A stretch of 64,000 nucleotides of DNA from Clitopilus passeckerianus (GCA_944990035.1 CALYLX010000143.1:868001-932000), one strand, 5' to 3'; shown: positions 35,048 through 47,751, numbered from the stretch's first letter. Translations and numbers: made by a program. Notes: a model not told the origin generated them from the sequence alone.

Positions 35048-36099
35048 GATTGTTGAGGATCTGAAGTTAGCTGGTGGTTGGGTGGAGATGAGTAATAGTT
35101 GATAGTTAGTTCACTACTTCTTCGAGGACTTTTATACTGTAGGAGGGAGTAGAAGGAGTGTGCAGAAGTCAACTGAGATACCGGGCACGGCGGAAGATTG
35201 CCTTCTTCCACTACTATGTCCGGATTTTCTGGGCGAAAGGGAGATCAACTCTGAATTTCCGCTGTGATTTCACACAGGAAACACACAGGATCACGAAAGA
35301 GACGATGGTAGACGCCATGTAGGGGATTCAGAGTCAGGCCCATAAGAATCATTGAGGTAAGGTAAAGTTATCGACAAGTATCGAAAAAATCGGATGCCCA
35401 CCGGGCACGGCGCCCTCCAACGTCCAAGGTCCATCTCAGGAAGAGTAACCATATGGACAATCAAGCGCCAAGAGTATGACCATCTGAGCTCAGAGTCTGA
35501 CTACCTAGATCTGGCTAGTGGGACGGCCGCGTTCCGCAGCCCAAGCCTGAGCGGAGTTCTACCCCATTACACTGGATGTTTCTACCCGTCCCAACGGGAC
35601 TTTATTGACTCTAAGTGTCGGGGCCGGAATTCCATAATGAAGTTGATTAATTACTGGATAACCGAGGAACGTTTGAACGATCCAGATCGTGCTCAATGCC
35701 ACGAACCCACCATTGTACGCGGTGTGATCCTCGACAACAAAGTCCCCAACAATACATGTACGGAGCCATTCGAAGTAGTTCCTACCATCGGAGCCCTTCA
35801 GAAACGCCGTGAAGTCATCCATTCTGACTGACCAAAAAACCCCCTCTGATCCGACTTGACTGGACAGCATCGTCGAGCATTTTCGCGTAAGGAGCACTAT
35901 TGATGGCGATATTGGCCACTTTAGAGGCAATTTTGGGACACTGACGACGAGGTCGTGGTTTGAATCACGCTGACATGAGTTTTTAATGTGACTGTCCCAT
36001 TAGACGAGGGATTTCTTTCCGAAGGCGACGATATAACCACGACAAGACTATTCCACGAGTACAGAACGTTTGACTGCCCCTGGTCCGGTGTCCTTAATC
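35048..36099. other. Spacer of unit 4
   Basis: Promoter of copy 4, then a 145-codon plus ORF (35394-35831). Its sequence aligns with non-coding spacer in other units, so it is treated as repeat, not a gene. Confidence 0.45.
35130..35136 (-). promoter_or_regulatory. TATA box of peptide copy 4
   Basis: Minus strand acagtataaaagtcc about 85 bp upstream of the ATG; same context as copies 2, 3 and 5. Confidence 0.55.
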
Positions 36100-36119
36100 G
36101 ATCAAAGTACCCGTCAGTG

Positions 36120-36810
36120 CTTTTGAAGAGCTCTTTCTGTCATTACCAGAATCACGATGGGCCTCCCTTGCAGCCTTTAAAGGTTCGGTACTGCGGGCGC
36201 TTCTATGGGCGCTTGTGCCCAATTAAGCCATCTCCATGTGACGAGGCGCGTCACGCGTCTGTTACTCTCCTCGGTCAGAACGGCCAGTCCGGTACAATCT
36301 GCCAAGTCTTCATTCTCATGCTCTCTTCGCGAATATTGTCCATACTATGGCATCGTAGCCGCATGGGACCTCTGTATATGGTACCCCGAGTCAATCCAGG
36401 AAACGATATCACGGCGCAGGCTCCTGCGTTTGAGCCTAAGAGCGAAACAAGAGCAGGCCTACCCACTATAAGTCCTCATTTCTCCCTCCAAACTTTGCCT
36501 ACTAACCCAAAATACGACAGACCTCGCAATACCGCCTGTACCCCTCTCCCTCTTTGTCTTCTACTCATTTCCTATACACGGGTACCAACGAAAGATCGCG
36601 TCGCCAGGGCACAAACCCACACCTGCGGCACAGCACATCCTTATTCCAAAACCCTCATCTAGCGAAGGTAAAATACGGACATGTTGGTTCCACTTGCGTT
36701 CGAGAACCTATATCGCCGTTAGTCTAGAATCCGAAAGCGCACGACAAGTGGATGGAGGTAAAAGTGAGAGAGGTGGGGGTATGGTTTCGGGAGTGTGAGT
36801 TTGGGCCTAC
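36120..36810 (+). pseudogene. 2H-phosphoesterase fragment, unit 5
   Basis: Similar to the 5' part of unit 1 (gagacgaggcgcgtcacgcg-like stretch at about 36241, the CRNTACTP/IAIP region near 36510). It also keeps a short trace of the C-terminal block (HDKWMEVKVREVGVW-like, about 36740-36780). Both HxT motifs are missing and frames are broken. Confidence 0.55.
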
Positions 36811-36879
36811 GGGGAAGAGATAGAGGAGGAGGCTGACAGAGGGAGGAGAGAGAGGAGCTGCATTGGGAGCGTTTCAGTT

Positions 36880-37950
36880 TCAATTTTAGATGATGCTAAT
36901 ACATATCGACATCAGATGGTACCCTCATCTTACCAGAAGCTCTGTCCAAATTTGTCATTTATCGAGGGCGACGGTACGAGCGTCGTGCACAAATGGGTAT
37001 TATACCGCTGTGGAAGGGTATCCTACCCTTCTCGCGGATTTCCGAAACCAGGTCGTTCCGACCTTCAAGATGGTGTCTCACTCGCTCTCCGTCAAGATTC
37101 CGGAGCTCGTTCATAGACAATCAAGAGATCCCTTCGGGGATCAGTCTACTATTTCCACTCGGAATCCACGCTGTGCATCAGGACCGTCAAGCTTCCGGTT
37201 CCCTCGTGTAAGCCACGCACCCACCCTGGGATGGATTGGAAAGGATTTCGAGGTCAAATTTCTGTTTATTGTTTCTTTATTACAGCACATTACATTTTAC
37301 TATTATTCTTCGTTTCAGGCTATTTCTGGTGCGGGTATGATCATGAAGATCAGTACCTTGGTGGACATAGGGTCGAGATCCACACCTAGGACGCGTAAAA
37401 GGCACTGTTGGGGTCACAGTGCGCCTACGCGAGTGGAATCTCCCCGAGTCATTGCCATCCGGGTGCAGATTGGATTGTGATTGCCTTATCCGGTTGTAGA
37501 CCTGCCTTTTCCGTAGTATTTCTCTTCGTCTCGTGATCATGTATTCTCGCGCGCGTCGGCGGCGTCGCGCGTCTTTGAATGAATCAGGTTCTTGACACCT
37601 CACCACCACGATCAGATTCACGGTCAACCAGTGACCGTTCATTCAGTATCGAGGATCACACGGATCCTCACCTTCTCGGCAAGTTACAGATTAGCTAGCT
37701 GAGTATTTCATTCAATCTTCATTTTCATTTCTACACTACATTCGTAGTTGTATCGAGAAGCCTACGGCTTCTCTTGTTACGCTACATTTCCGACTGATCC
37801 CTCTTCTCTCCCCACTCCTCTCTTACCCAGGTACCCGGACCGAGCCCAGTAGAGTCGGCACCCCGCGGCTAGGAGGCTCTTTCTTCCTCACCGCTCAAAG
37901 CTGATGTCTGTTTCATCGGCCAGACTTTCTTATTCCGGCAGCGACGCCCA
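36880..37950. other. Unit 5-specific insertion, possible LTR remnant
   Basis: Not shared with the other units. It includes plus ORFs of 66-196 codons with no recognised domain and a GC-rich stretch cgcgcgcgtcggcggcgtcg (about 37548). A U5-like sequence (tcattcaatcttcattttca, about 37710) is followed by a perfect hairpin gagaagcctacggcttctc (37758-37776). The hairpin and tract suggest a solo LTR or other element end, but no target-site duplication or element ORF could be shown. Confidence 0.3.
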
Positions 37951-37974
37951 CCGCTCCATATTCAGACTTTAGAC

Positions 37975-38111
37975 ATCTAGCTTAACTTCGCCAATGGGGA
38001 CTCTGGCAGCCATGAGTTGTATGAGTTAGAGCCGGGAACCCTCATGAGTGAATTAGTGGCTATCACGCAGGCGATTACAAGAGAGAACTATGTGGGGGTG
38101 TAGCGTGTTAA
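37975..38111 (+). pseudogene. Convergent short ORF relic, unit 5
   Basis: Reads LNFANGDSGSHELYELE, LMSELV, then in another frame AGDYKRELCGGVAC with TAA 38109-38111, 11 bp from the opposing peptide stop. Confidence 0.3.
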
Positions 38112-38122
38112 CGAATGGGTTC

Positions 38123-38414
38123 TCAAATTGTAAACTGGTAACCATCGGCGCAAGTGCAACTGTCAAGTTGGATGAAAAGCAAATGGTCAACCATGTGTGA
38201 TGTATGCTCAGATAAATTACACCTACATCCTCGTCTTATAGTCATATATACCTGTACCACGCTTAATCTGGGTGCAATCCCAGTTGCATAGTGCGTCAGG
38301 CGGAACAACGGTTCGTTTAACGGTGTTATCGAATTCTGCGATTGGGTTGAGTCCCGGAGCAGCAGAGACGATGGAAACAACGGCTGCAGCGAGGGTGATG
38401 GCGACCAATTTCAT
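38123..38414 (-). CDS. Secreted Kex2-type four-Cys peptide, copy 5 (long class)
   Basis: Exons 38227-38414 and 38123-38159 encode 74 residues. Signal MKLVAITLAAAVVSIVSAAP, dibasic site TVKR, predicted mature peptide of about 42 residues with CNWDC, TQIKRGTGIYDYKTRI and CTCADGYQFTI. Cysteine spacing CX3C-X16-CXC. Intron gtaggtgta to gacag is intact. An internal KR (in TQIKRG) is shared with copy 2 and could be a second processing site. TATA box at 38501-38508. Confidence 0.72.
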
Positions 38415-38500
38415 GGTTACTGAACCGGCGTATATGAAAGAACTGGATTATCGCTAGGTGGAAACGAGAGGTTGTTGATAGTTCGTACACCCTCCTAGGC

Positions 38501-38508
38501 TTTTTATA
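38501..38508 (-). promoter_or_regulatory. TATA box of peptide copy 5
   Basis: Minus strand ccagtataaaaagcct about 90 bp before the ATG; shared promoter context. Confidence 0.6.
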
Positions 38509-39620
38509 CTGGAGGATGCTGTAGACGGGGCATATGGAAGGCAGCATACCTACCCGAGGCTGACAAGAGATTGCTATCCTCCACCGCCTGTCCGGATTGT
38601 CTGGCCGAAAATGAGATCGAGTTTGAGCTTCACCCGTTACTCCCCATAGGAAACCCAACAGAGTATAAAGGGGCGGTAATAGATTTGTGAGTGTTTGCGT
38701 GCAAAGTCCATGATGGTCGTTGAGGTAAGGTGACCTTATTAACCAGTATTGAGTAGATCGAATGCCCACTGAGGTCATTAGACCGTCGGTAGTTCCGTTA
38801 GACTCACGACGCTTCATGATAGTGATCTTGCCTGTTCGACCCCCGTAAATTTACTTCCGCGGGCGGCGGTAACTTCATCCGTCACCAACCACCGTAATAC
38901 TTACTTCCCGGGTACTAATTAGATGCGATATCATCTTGTATCTCCTACAGCTAGCCAATGCAGCGACTTGATAACCTTGCATCTGGAGAATAATTGACAC
39001 TTGAATATGACGGCCGTGAAAATCCTCAGACGACGCCACCGGGGTTTTACAGAACCCTGACGTTGGCACAACCATCACACCTCTATCTCCTCAATGATGC
39101 CTTTGGGTAGCATATTCAATGACTTCCTTTGCCCGTTCGCGTTCACCAACCAGACTACATGCTCGAACGCCCTAGTCGTTATTATTGACGTTTGGGGCAT
39201 AACAAGGTTACTATATTATACCGACAGGACTTCCTCTGATGTACAAGGTCGCACCTCCGACACAGCAGAAGTACAAACAACCAACTCCAGATCTGTATAC
39301 GATAATGCCAGCCCAGAGTCTTGTAGCCACCGGTTGGGTTTATGTCGAGTACAAGCCATTACAGGTCTTATCCCCAATAAGGCCACAGCGGTAGCCCACT
39401 TGCCTTCAACTCCATCACTGAGACGATCGATGATTGCAGAGTCCACAACGTTTTGAACAATCCAATCATACTCAAAGGCCCAGACCTACCGTTAACTCGT
39501 GTTATACGTGGCGCAGTGCCAGGTGATTCCAAGCTTCAACAGCAAACGTAAATGATGATAACCGTCTAATCAAACGAGGTCATTGCCAAACAACTGTAGC
39601 GCTGTAGGTGACCGAGAACA
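38509..39620. other. Spacer of unit 5
   Basis: Repeated spacer blocks. The 120-codon plus ORF (39094-39456) aligns with interrupted sequence near 28000-28330, so it is treated as repeat sequence. Confidence 0.45.
39009..39047. repeat. 44-bp marker block, diverged occurrence
   Basis: gacggccgtgaaaatcctca then gacgacgccaccgggg; the cttttccat end is altered. Confidence 0.75.
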
Positions 39621-40340
39621 TCACGCAAATCGCAGACTCGAATGCGGCAGTCTCCCTGAAAGGGTCGTTTCTACCCATCGACCAGAGGGACCATCTGGTC
39701 TCCACGACATCCCATCCCACCATTTATGATAAACGGCCTCGTAACGCCCTGTATGAAATAAATCTATCCTGTTAACACCATACGAAACCGCACAGGGCCT
39801 CCCGTTCACAAGAGTTCCGCCGAGGTAGATAAACCCACTCCACCCATGACCATCCCAGAACTTATGGTATAACGTCTGGTCTCTCGCGACGAGAAAGACA
39901 TCGAGTCTATTCGGACCCCAAGAAACGACTGTGGGTATTTCGTACCATTCCCCACCAAGCCGTTCGTAACCCGTTTGATTCGGCAACCATATTTCCCCAT
40001 TCCACCATTTGTGATGGAGGGCAAAGTCATGCCCAATTATGAAGACGTCGACACGGTTGGGACCCCAGGAAATTGGGACTGGATCGAGAATAGCAACTCC
40101 TCCGAGAGACTCCCAAGGAATCCAGTGAGTTCCGTTCCAGAATTTGTGGTATACAGCGGAATCGCCGCCAACAACGAAGACGTGATGTCGGTTTTCGGGA
40201 ATAGAGGTCACTGGCTGGAGGGATTAAGACGCGTCTAGGGTTTTTTTTTGAGCAAGGTGGACATACTGGGTAGTTACTTGAGATGGTGCTCAGTCCTCAC
40301 AATTGACGAGCTGAGTATTTGAGCTTTGCGTCGGGGACAT
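39621..40340 (-). CDS. PLL-like beta-propeller lectin, four repeats
   Basis: Four tandem repeats of about 45-50 residues, each with D(V/L)F, an aromatic-H-K-(F/W)-W-(D/N)-G core and a following W (YHKFWNGTHW, HHKWWNGEIW, YHKFWDGHGW, YHKWWDGMSW). This is the W-motif repeat of the PLL/PHL-type (DUF346) and related fungal sugar-binding seven-bladed propellers. Members usually carry seven blades; this one has four. The 3' exon frame opens only at GTG 40211. An upstream exon 40301-40340 (MSPTQSSNTQLVN) joined by a 90-nt GT-AG intron to 40210 restores an ATG and gives 209 residues. There is no signal peptide, as in many cytoplasmic fungal defence lectins. Ligand unknown. Confidence 0.78.
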
Positions 40341-40658
40341 TCGCGTAATTTCTAGCGTAATACGACCACACCAGCGTCACCCTAAGAGCATGAGCAATTC
40401 AAACATTATGAAGAAAATCCTATCTGATGGTTTTCTACTGTGGATAAGGCGGAGGTATGAGTGTGTCGTGTCCGTCGTCCTCGAGGCGATCACATGGAGG
40501 GGTAAGCCAAAGTGTCAAGGTGAGCACGTGCAGCACTGGTGCGAAAAGATCCTAATCCTGACACTAAAGGGTGACGACAACTTTTACAAACATCGTCCAC
40601 CTCGAGCCTCCGATTGAACCTACCCGCAGACAGATCAGCGACGATCTATCAAGCTGGT

Positions 40659-41933
40659 ATGCAGAAAACGGGTCGCTTAGTACCCCCGGAGCTTCATGCG
40701 GGGATAATCTCTTCACTCGTCGAGGAAGGTCAAACACTACAGACCTGCTCGCTGGTTTCTAAATCATGGTATCATTTCGCCATGCAAACCTTTTGGTCAC
40801 GTCGCCCTCTTCTGCTACATATCCATGACAGAGACAGCATCATACGGACAGAGAGGCTTCGTGAACTCCTAGAAAATCCGCAGTGCAACTTCATTTCCTA
40901 CCTTCAGCTTTTGGTACTCAGCTGCCTGTCCATGTCCTCTGGGTCACAAAGCCATCGGGCCGCTGTAAACGCAACGTTCGGCGGCATCCTTAAACGTCTC
41001 TTAGGCTTCCCTTTGGATTTGACGGACATACGTATTGGCCGCCTCTATCTTAACGGACGTGGCAAAAGATTTGATCGGAAGGCGACATCACTTCTGGATC
41101 CGAGCTCGCTTGGGTTTCACGGGACCACATTCCCCAACCTCGACTCAATGGTTCAATTCCTCTCGCCGTTCAGTACCCTTCAACGGGTCAGCCTGCTGGG
41201 ATGCAAAGTGGGAAACGACCCCTGGCGGCCGGATTCTGGCCCCGGGAATCCGAACAGGGCACCGATGGGAGTTGAAAGCATTGACCTTCACGATCTACTA
41301 GACGTTGAGATCGACCTCAGCGCCGGTTCCAACATCCCCATATTGCAGATACTGAATAAAGCACCTGCTCTTCAGTCACTGCACCTCGCCAATCTAACTC
41401 CGTCGGCATTTAATGTAGCTGCACGGGTACTTACGCAGGTCGGCGCAAGCCTTACATCCTTGAGACTCCATATGAGATTTGAGTCTGGAAATTCAATCGG
41501 TCAGGAATTTTTTGAAAATAGCAGTTTCAATTCGTTGAATTCAAAACGTCTAGATTTTCCAGTCAATCTCGCTTCAAGTGAGAACCTTTCGTACCTGGGA
41601 GTCCGAGTCGACGCCCCCGCCGGTGATCCAGATTTGATATGCGACTGGCTTCTCCACCTTCTTCAATCCATCGAATCTGCTTCGATAGAAGTGTTGTGCC
41701 TCAAATTCTGTGATTGCATACATTTATTCAATGATGACCACTGGAGCAAATTAGAGAAAGGGCTTTTATCAAACCGACACTTTGATTCTTGGGGCCGCAT
41801 TGAGTTAGGCTTCAAGTTAGTCGGGAGGAGAGTGTCGAATTCCGGTCACGTCTGTCGACTTTGGAGGCAAGCAAGAAATTGTATGTGGTATCTGGGTATT
41901 GAGGAATATAGGGAGATCGAAGTAGCTCACTAA
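40659..41933 (+). CDS. F-box protein with LRR-like region
   Basis: 424 residues, single exon from ATG 40659 (an upstream TTG at 40614 is in frame but has no ATG). The N-terminal F-box reads VPPELHAGIISSLVEEG, then SLVSKSWYHFAMQTFW, with the Pro-Pro-Glu-Leu and Leu-Val-Cys/Ser-Lys-x-Trp features of Agaricomycete F-boxes. The remainder has irregular Leu-rich strands (LQRVSLLGC, LQSLHLANL, LTSLRLHM) typical of substrate-binding repeats. Likely role: substrate receptor of an SCF ubiquitin ligase; target unknown. It is divergent from the lectin gene. Such F-box genes are highly expanded in Agaricomycetes. Confidence 0.75.
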   Translation: MQKTGRLVPPELHAGIISSLVEEGQTLQTCSLVSKSWYHFAMQTFWSRRPLLLHIHDRDSIIRTERLRELLENPQCNFISYLQLLVLSCLSMSSGSQSHRAAVNATFGGILKRLLGFPLDLTDIRIGRLYLNGRGKRFDRKATSLLDPSSLGFHGTTFPNLDSMVQFLSPFSTLQRVSLLGCKVGNDPWRPDSGPGNPNRAPMGVESIDLHDLLDVEIDLSAGSNIPILQILNKAPALQSLHLANLTPSAFNVAARVLTQVGASLTSLRLHMRFESGNSIGQEFFENSSFNSLNSKRLDFPVNLASSENLSYLGVRVDAPAGDPDLICDWLLHLLQSIESASIEVLCLKFCDCIHLFNDDHWSKLEKGLLSNRHFDSWGRIELGFKLVGRRVSNSGHVCRLWRQARNCMWYLGIEEYREIEVAH

Positions 41934-43108
41934 TTAGCCATGCATTTCTTACCAGCTGGCATAGGGCAGGGGAAACATGACAAAGAGGTGTCCGATACTC
42001 TGAATGTTCCAACTCTTCTTACGAGCAACCGTCAAGCTGCGGGGCGAGGAAGGAAGCTCGCTGAAGTGACATTAGATAAATAGTACACAGATCCCCAAAC
42101 TCGATGAATCCGGACGAAAGCGGGCAGTTGGACCCCGGAGCAGGTGCCGCAGGGGTCAGCACAGGTACTTGCACCTGCTGGAGGGGGCATATGATCAGTG
42201 GATGGCGACAAATGGTCAATTCAGGCGGCCAGAGGAAACACGACGCCGGCTGTCCATCCACCTAACGACACGACTCAGGTCAATATACTGGATGGCTTAC
42301 GGATGCCGAAGGCAGAAGTCTAATTAGCGTCATGTGGGGAACAACTTCCACGGGTAGTGAGCTGTGCTTTAGGCGAAGCGCCAAGGTCCCTCATGGTCTG
42401 TCGGTAATTCACCGGTAGGCCTTGAGGAGCTTTGTGGCCGCGATGTGGGCGAAGGCTACTCAAAATCGTACGATTCTAGCGCCTCGGCTTGTGAAGGAAT
42501 GCAGGGGCCTTTTGGGTGCGGTGCCTATCTGAAATAGTATAGCTTCGTGGAGGGACAATCCGATAATATTGATCGTACAGAGTAACGGATGGTATACGGT
42601 AAGAGCAAGGAAGGATAAGAACGGTACACTGCGTCATAGAGGCGGGCCGCAAAGCTATACACCCTGTACAAAGATTTTTCCAGAGGGTCCGGAGCTTTGT
42701 AGATGACGAAAGCGGCCGCCTACTGCCCGAAAAACGAAGATCAGGCAACATGGCGGTACGAAGAAGCCACGTCGGCAGCGAGGATGACAGCGAGATCGCA
42801 GGATATGACGTCGAGCTTGTCCAAGGCGGTGTCGATAAGCACGATGAGCGGGGGTGGCTATTCGACAACGGCGCAATGAGCGGTGCAAAGGCGATGAAGA
42901 GGATTGATGAAATTGCCACGCACGGACCATTTTGTTGAAGTGCCACCAGGATTGAACCGGAGCTTAAAAATCGGAACCACACGAGGGCATCACAGTCAGC
43001 TCATTCCGTCCAGCACAAAACCCCAGCAGCTCGCTACACACCGCTGCCAATAACTCCCCCTCCTCATCGTCCTCCCCGTCCACTAACGATCTTTTATACG
43101 CTCTCGTC
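41934..43108. other. Intergenic, RHO1 promoter side
   Basis: About 1.2 kb without a recognised gene. Overlapping ORFs on both strands (for example minus 42476-42982) have no signatures. Part is presumably the RHO1 promoter and 5' UTR. Confidence 0.5.
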
Positions 43109-44056
43109 ATGTCCGAAATCAGAAGGAAGCTTGTTATCGTTGGAGATGGTGCTTGCGGAAAGGTATGTTCGACAAAACAAGTCAACCAACACCCCTCTTG
43201 TGGAGCGACTGCTGCAACTCGTGGCCTAGCTTCAATCCGCCTCCATGCTACTCCTCGCTGTTGTAACAGAGCACTAACTTGGTCCTTTCTCTTGCAGACA
43301 TGTCTCCTGATCGTGTTCTCGAAAGGCACATTCCCCGAAGTATGTCACCAACAGCTTTATTCCAACACGTCCATTTTCTGAACTAATATTATTTTTACCT
43401 TAGGTCTACGTCCCTACTGTCTTCGAAAACTATGTTGCCGACGTTGAGGTCGACGGAAAGCATGTTGAGCTAGCTCTATGGGATACGGCTGGTCAAGAAG
43501 ACTACGATCGTCTGCGACCTTTGTCCTACCCTGACTCTCACGTCATCCTCATCTGCTTCGCTGTCGACTCCCCCGACTCTCTTGACAACGTACAAGAGAA
43601 GGTTCGTATGACATATCATGACGGAGCCTACAAGTTCTGACCATGGCGTTACAGTGGATTTCTGAGGTCATGCACTTCTGTGCTGGTCTTCCCATCATCC
43701 TTGTTGGCTGCAAGAAGGATCTCCGCAGGGACCCCCGAGTGATAGATGAGCTGAGGAAGACAAGTCAACGACCGGTTACCCCGGAGGAGGTAAGTTTGAA
43801 CCCCATTTTCCGCCCCTCGTGTTAGCCGCTCTTGGCTAGCGCCTTCGCTTCCTTTCCCGTGCTGCTGCGCAAACTAGGCGCTAACGTCGCTTATCAGGGT
43901 ATGGCCGTCGCCCAGAAGATTGGTGCAAAACACTACCTCGAGTGCTCAGCCAAGACTGGTGAAGGTGTCCGCGAAGTCTTCCAGTACGCTACCCGTGCAG
44001 CGCTGCTCTCGCGCACCAAGAAGCACCGCAGCTCGGGCAAGTGCCTCATCTTCTAG
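43109..44056 (+). CDS. RHO1: Rho1-type small GTPase
   Basis: Exons 43109-43162, 43298-43339, 43404-43601, 43655-43789 and 43898-44056 encode 195 residues, full length for Rho. Motifs: P-loop GDGACGKT, effector loop [33 protein letters not shown] (catalytic Gln present), guanine-specificity CKKDLR (NKxD variant usual in Rho1) and ECSAKTGEG. The C-terminus [14 protein letters not shown] is a polybasic stretch plus CAAX box with Phe end. Known family role: activates beta-1,3-glucan synthase and Pkc1, and organises actin in polarised growth. It lies 6.6 kb upstream of TOR on the same strand. Confidence 0.95.
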
Positions 44057-44514
44057 AGGACCCAACTAGACCCAGTTCCGCTGGAAGGCAGGGAGGATAG
44101 GGAGGTAGATGCAGGATGAAGCACTGGTCATAGAGAAGCGGGAGCTTGTCGATGTCCTCAGGATTTTGGGCTTGTTCCGTGCAGGTCACGCCAGTCTTGC
44201 GCTTTGATATTTATCCCAGTCTTCTCGTTGACCTATCTTGACATTTCTACCATCTACGCATTCTGCGCTACTTTCGTATTCTTCCCCTTACTTCACCCTT
44301 TCGAGCACTCATATCTTCTTGTCCCTTCGTAATCGATCGTATTAGTACAATACCCACTTTCGCTCCCTCTCAGACCGTTGTCTTTTGTTGTTCATTTACA
44401 TATTGTCACGAATGTTTCACGTCCGTTGATCATGCAAAATGCTTGCCTCATTCATTGGAGCTGAGACCGCAAGCGACTCCAGGTGTGACAAGAAAGAACG
44501 TACAAAAAGTAAAT
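44057..44514. other. RHO1 3' UTR and intergenic
   Basis: Pyrimidine-rich 3' flank of RHO1. No gene. Confidence 0.5.
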
Positions 44515-44585
44515 ACACCGAACGGGAATCGAACCCGTGCCGCTTGCTTGGAAGGCAAGCATGATAACCACTTCACCATCGGTGT
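44515..44585 (-). tRNA. tRNA-Gly(UCC)
   Basis: 71 nt with all arms visible: acceptor acaccga/tcggtgt, D-loop with agtggttatc, anticodon loop cttccaa (anticodon UCC at + strand 44550-44552) and T-arm with ggttcgattcc. No intron. 3' CCA is not encoded, as usual in eukaryotes. Confidence 0.95.
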
Positions 44586-45272
44586 TGTACTAGGCCTCCC
44601 TGAGTAAAGCCTAGAGCCCGCTGTACCGAAGTACTGGTGGCCCTTACGTCCTTGTTCGATTCTCCACCAAGGGCCTGGCGGGTATTTGCGGAGCAGCGAC
44701 GTTTGCAGGAAGTTAAAGCTGCTGATAAAACAAGTCAGTTATGCGACGACTAAGAATGTATGAAGAGATGACGGAAATTGACGCAGCGGCGGTTCAGATT
44801 GCAAATTATTTCACCGTCATCCGGCCCTCGAGACTCCCACAAACCCTCGAGGCGGTTAACAAACGAGAGAGGCCGAGGGGCCTCCGACGGCGAAACTCAG
44901 CCTTGAGAGAGGGAAAATAACGAAGTTGGAATGCCGTTTGGGAAGGTGCTTGGTATCATCCCGGCGGCCCTGCTGCTTGATGTAGAAGGGCAAAACCCAC
45001 CATGTTAACACGGGACCCAAACGGCATGAGGGTGCCATGGGTAAGCACTTGAGTGTCCATTTGCCAGTTGATGGTCGAAGATCACAGTCAACACCTGCCT
45101 GATGCTTTCGGTGACCAGAAATTTCCTCACGGAACTTGCCGAACACGATATACATTCAGCATTTCGGGGCCAATTCAGAAGGATGTATGTACAGGTAGTG
45201 CATATGGAAGGCGAGCATAGTTTCGTTGTACGAATATGAGTCGAGAGGGTATATACAAAAATGTTTTGATAT
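44586..45272. other. Intergenic
   Basis: Between the tRNA gene and the 3' end of the beta-glucosidase. The 99-codon minus ORF (44856-45155) lies downstream of the GH1 stop and has no signature. Confidence 0.5.

Positions 45273-47751
<2,479 letters not shown>

Larger units (their letters stand above)
32951..35890. repeat. Segmental duplication unit 4
   Basis: Contains a broken 2H gene (33180-34430) with an internal duplication, a convergent relic ending 34767, peptide copy 4 (-), and a spacer block at 35400-35880 that aligns with 25790-26160 of unit 1/2 (gcgttccgcagc, tcctcgacaacaa). The 44-bp marker is absent here, apparently deleted. Confidence 0.65.
36100..39480. repeat. Segmental duplication unit 5
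   Basis: Left part (36120-36810) holds 2H remnants, the right part peptide copy 5 and the spacer with a diverged marker (39009-39047) and ccacagcggtagccca near 39381. An extra 1 kb (about 36880-37950) not seen in the other units is inserted between them. Confidence 0.6.

Noticed and set aside
35394..35831. Plus-strand ORF of 145 codons in unit 4
   Set aside because: The same block is interrupted in other units, so it is repeat spacer rather than a gene.
24574..38414. Classical six- or eight-Cys defensins
   Set aside because: CX3C and CXC are present but the additional cysteines of true defensins are missing, so I do not assign that family.
42476..42982. Minus-strand ORF of 168 codons upstream of RHO1
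   Set aside because: Overlaps other frames, Ser/Pro-rich shadow-like composition, no recognisable domain.
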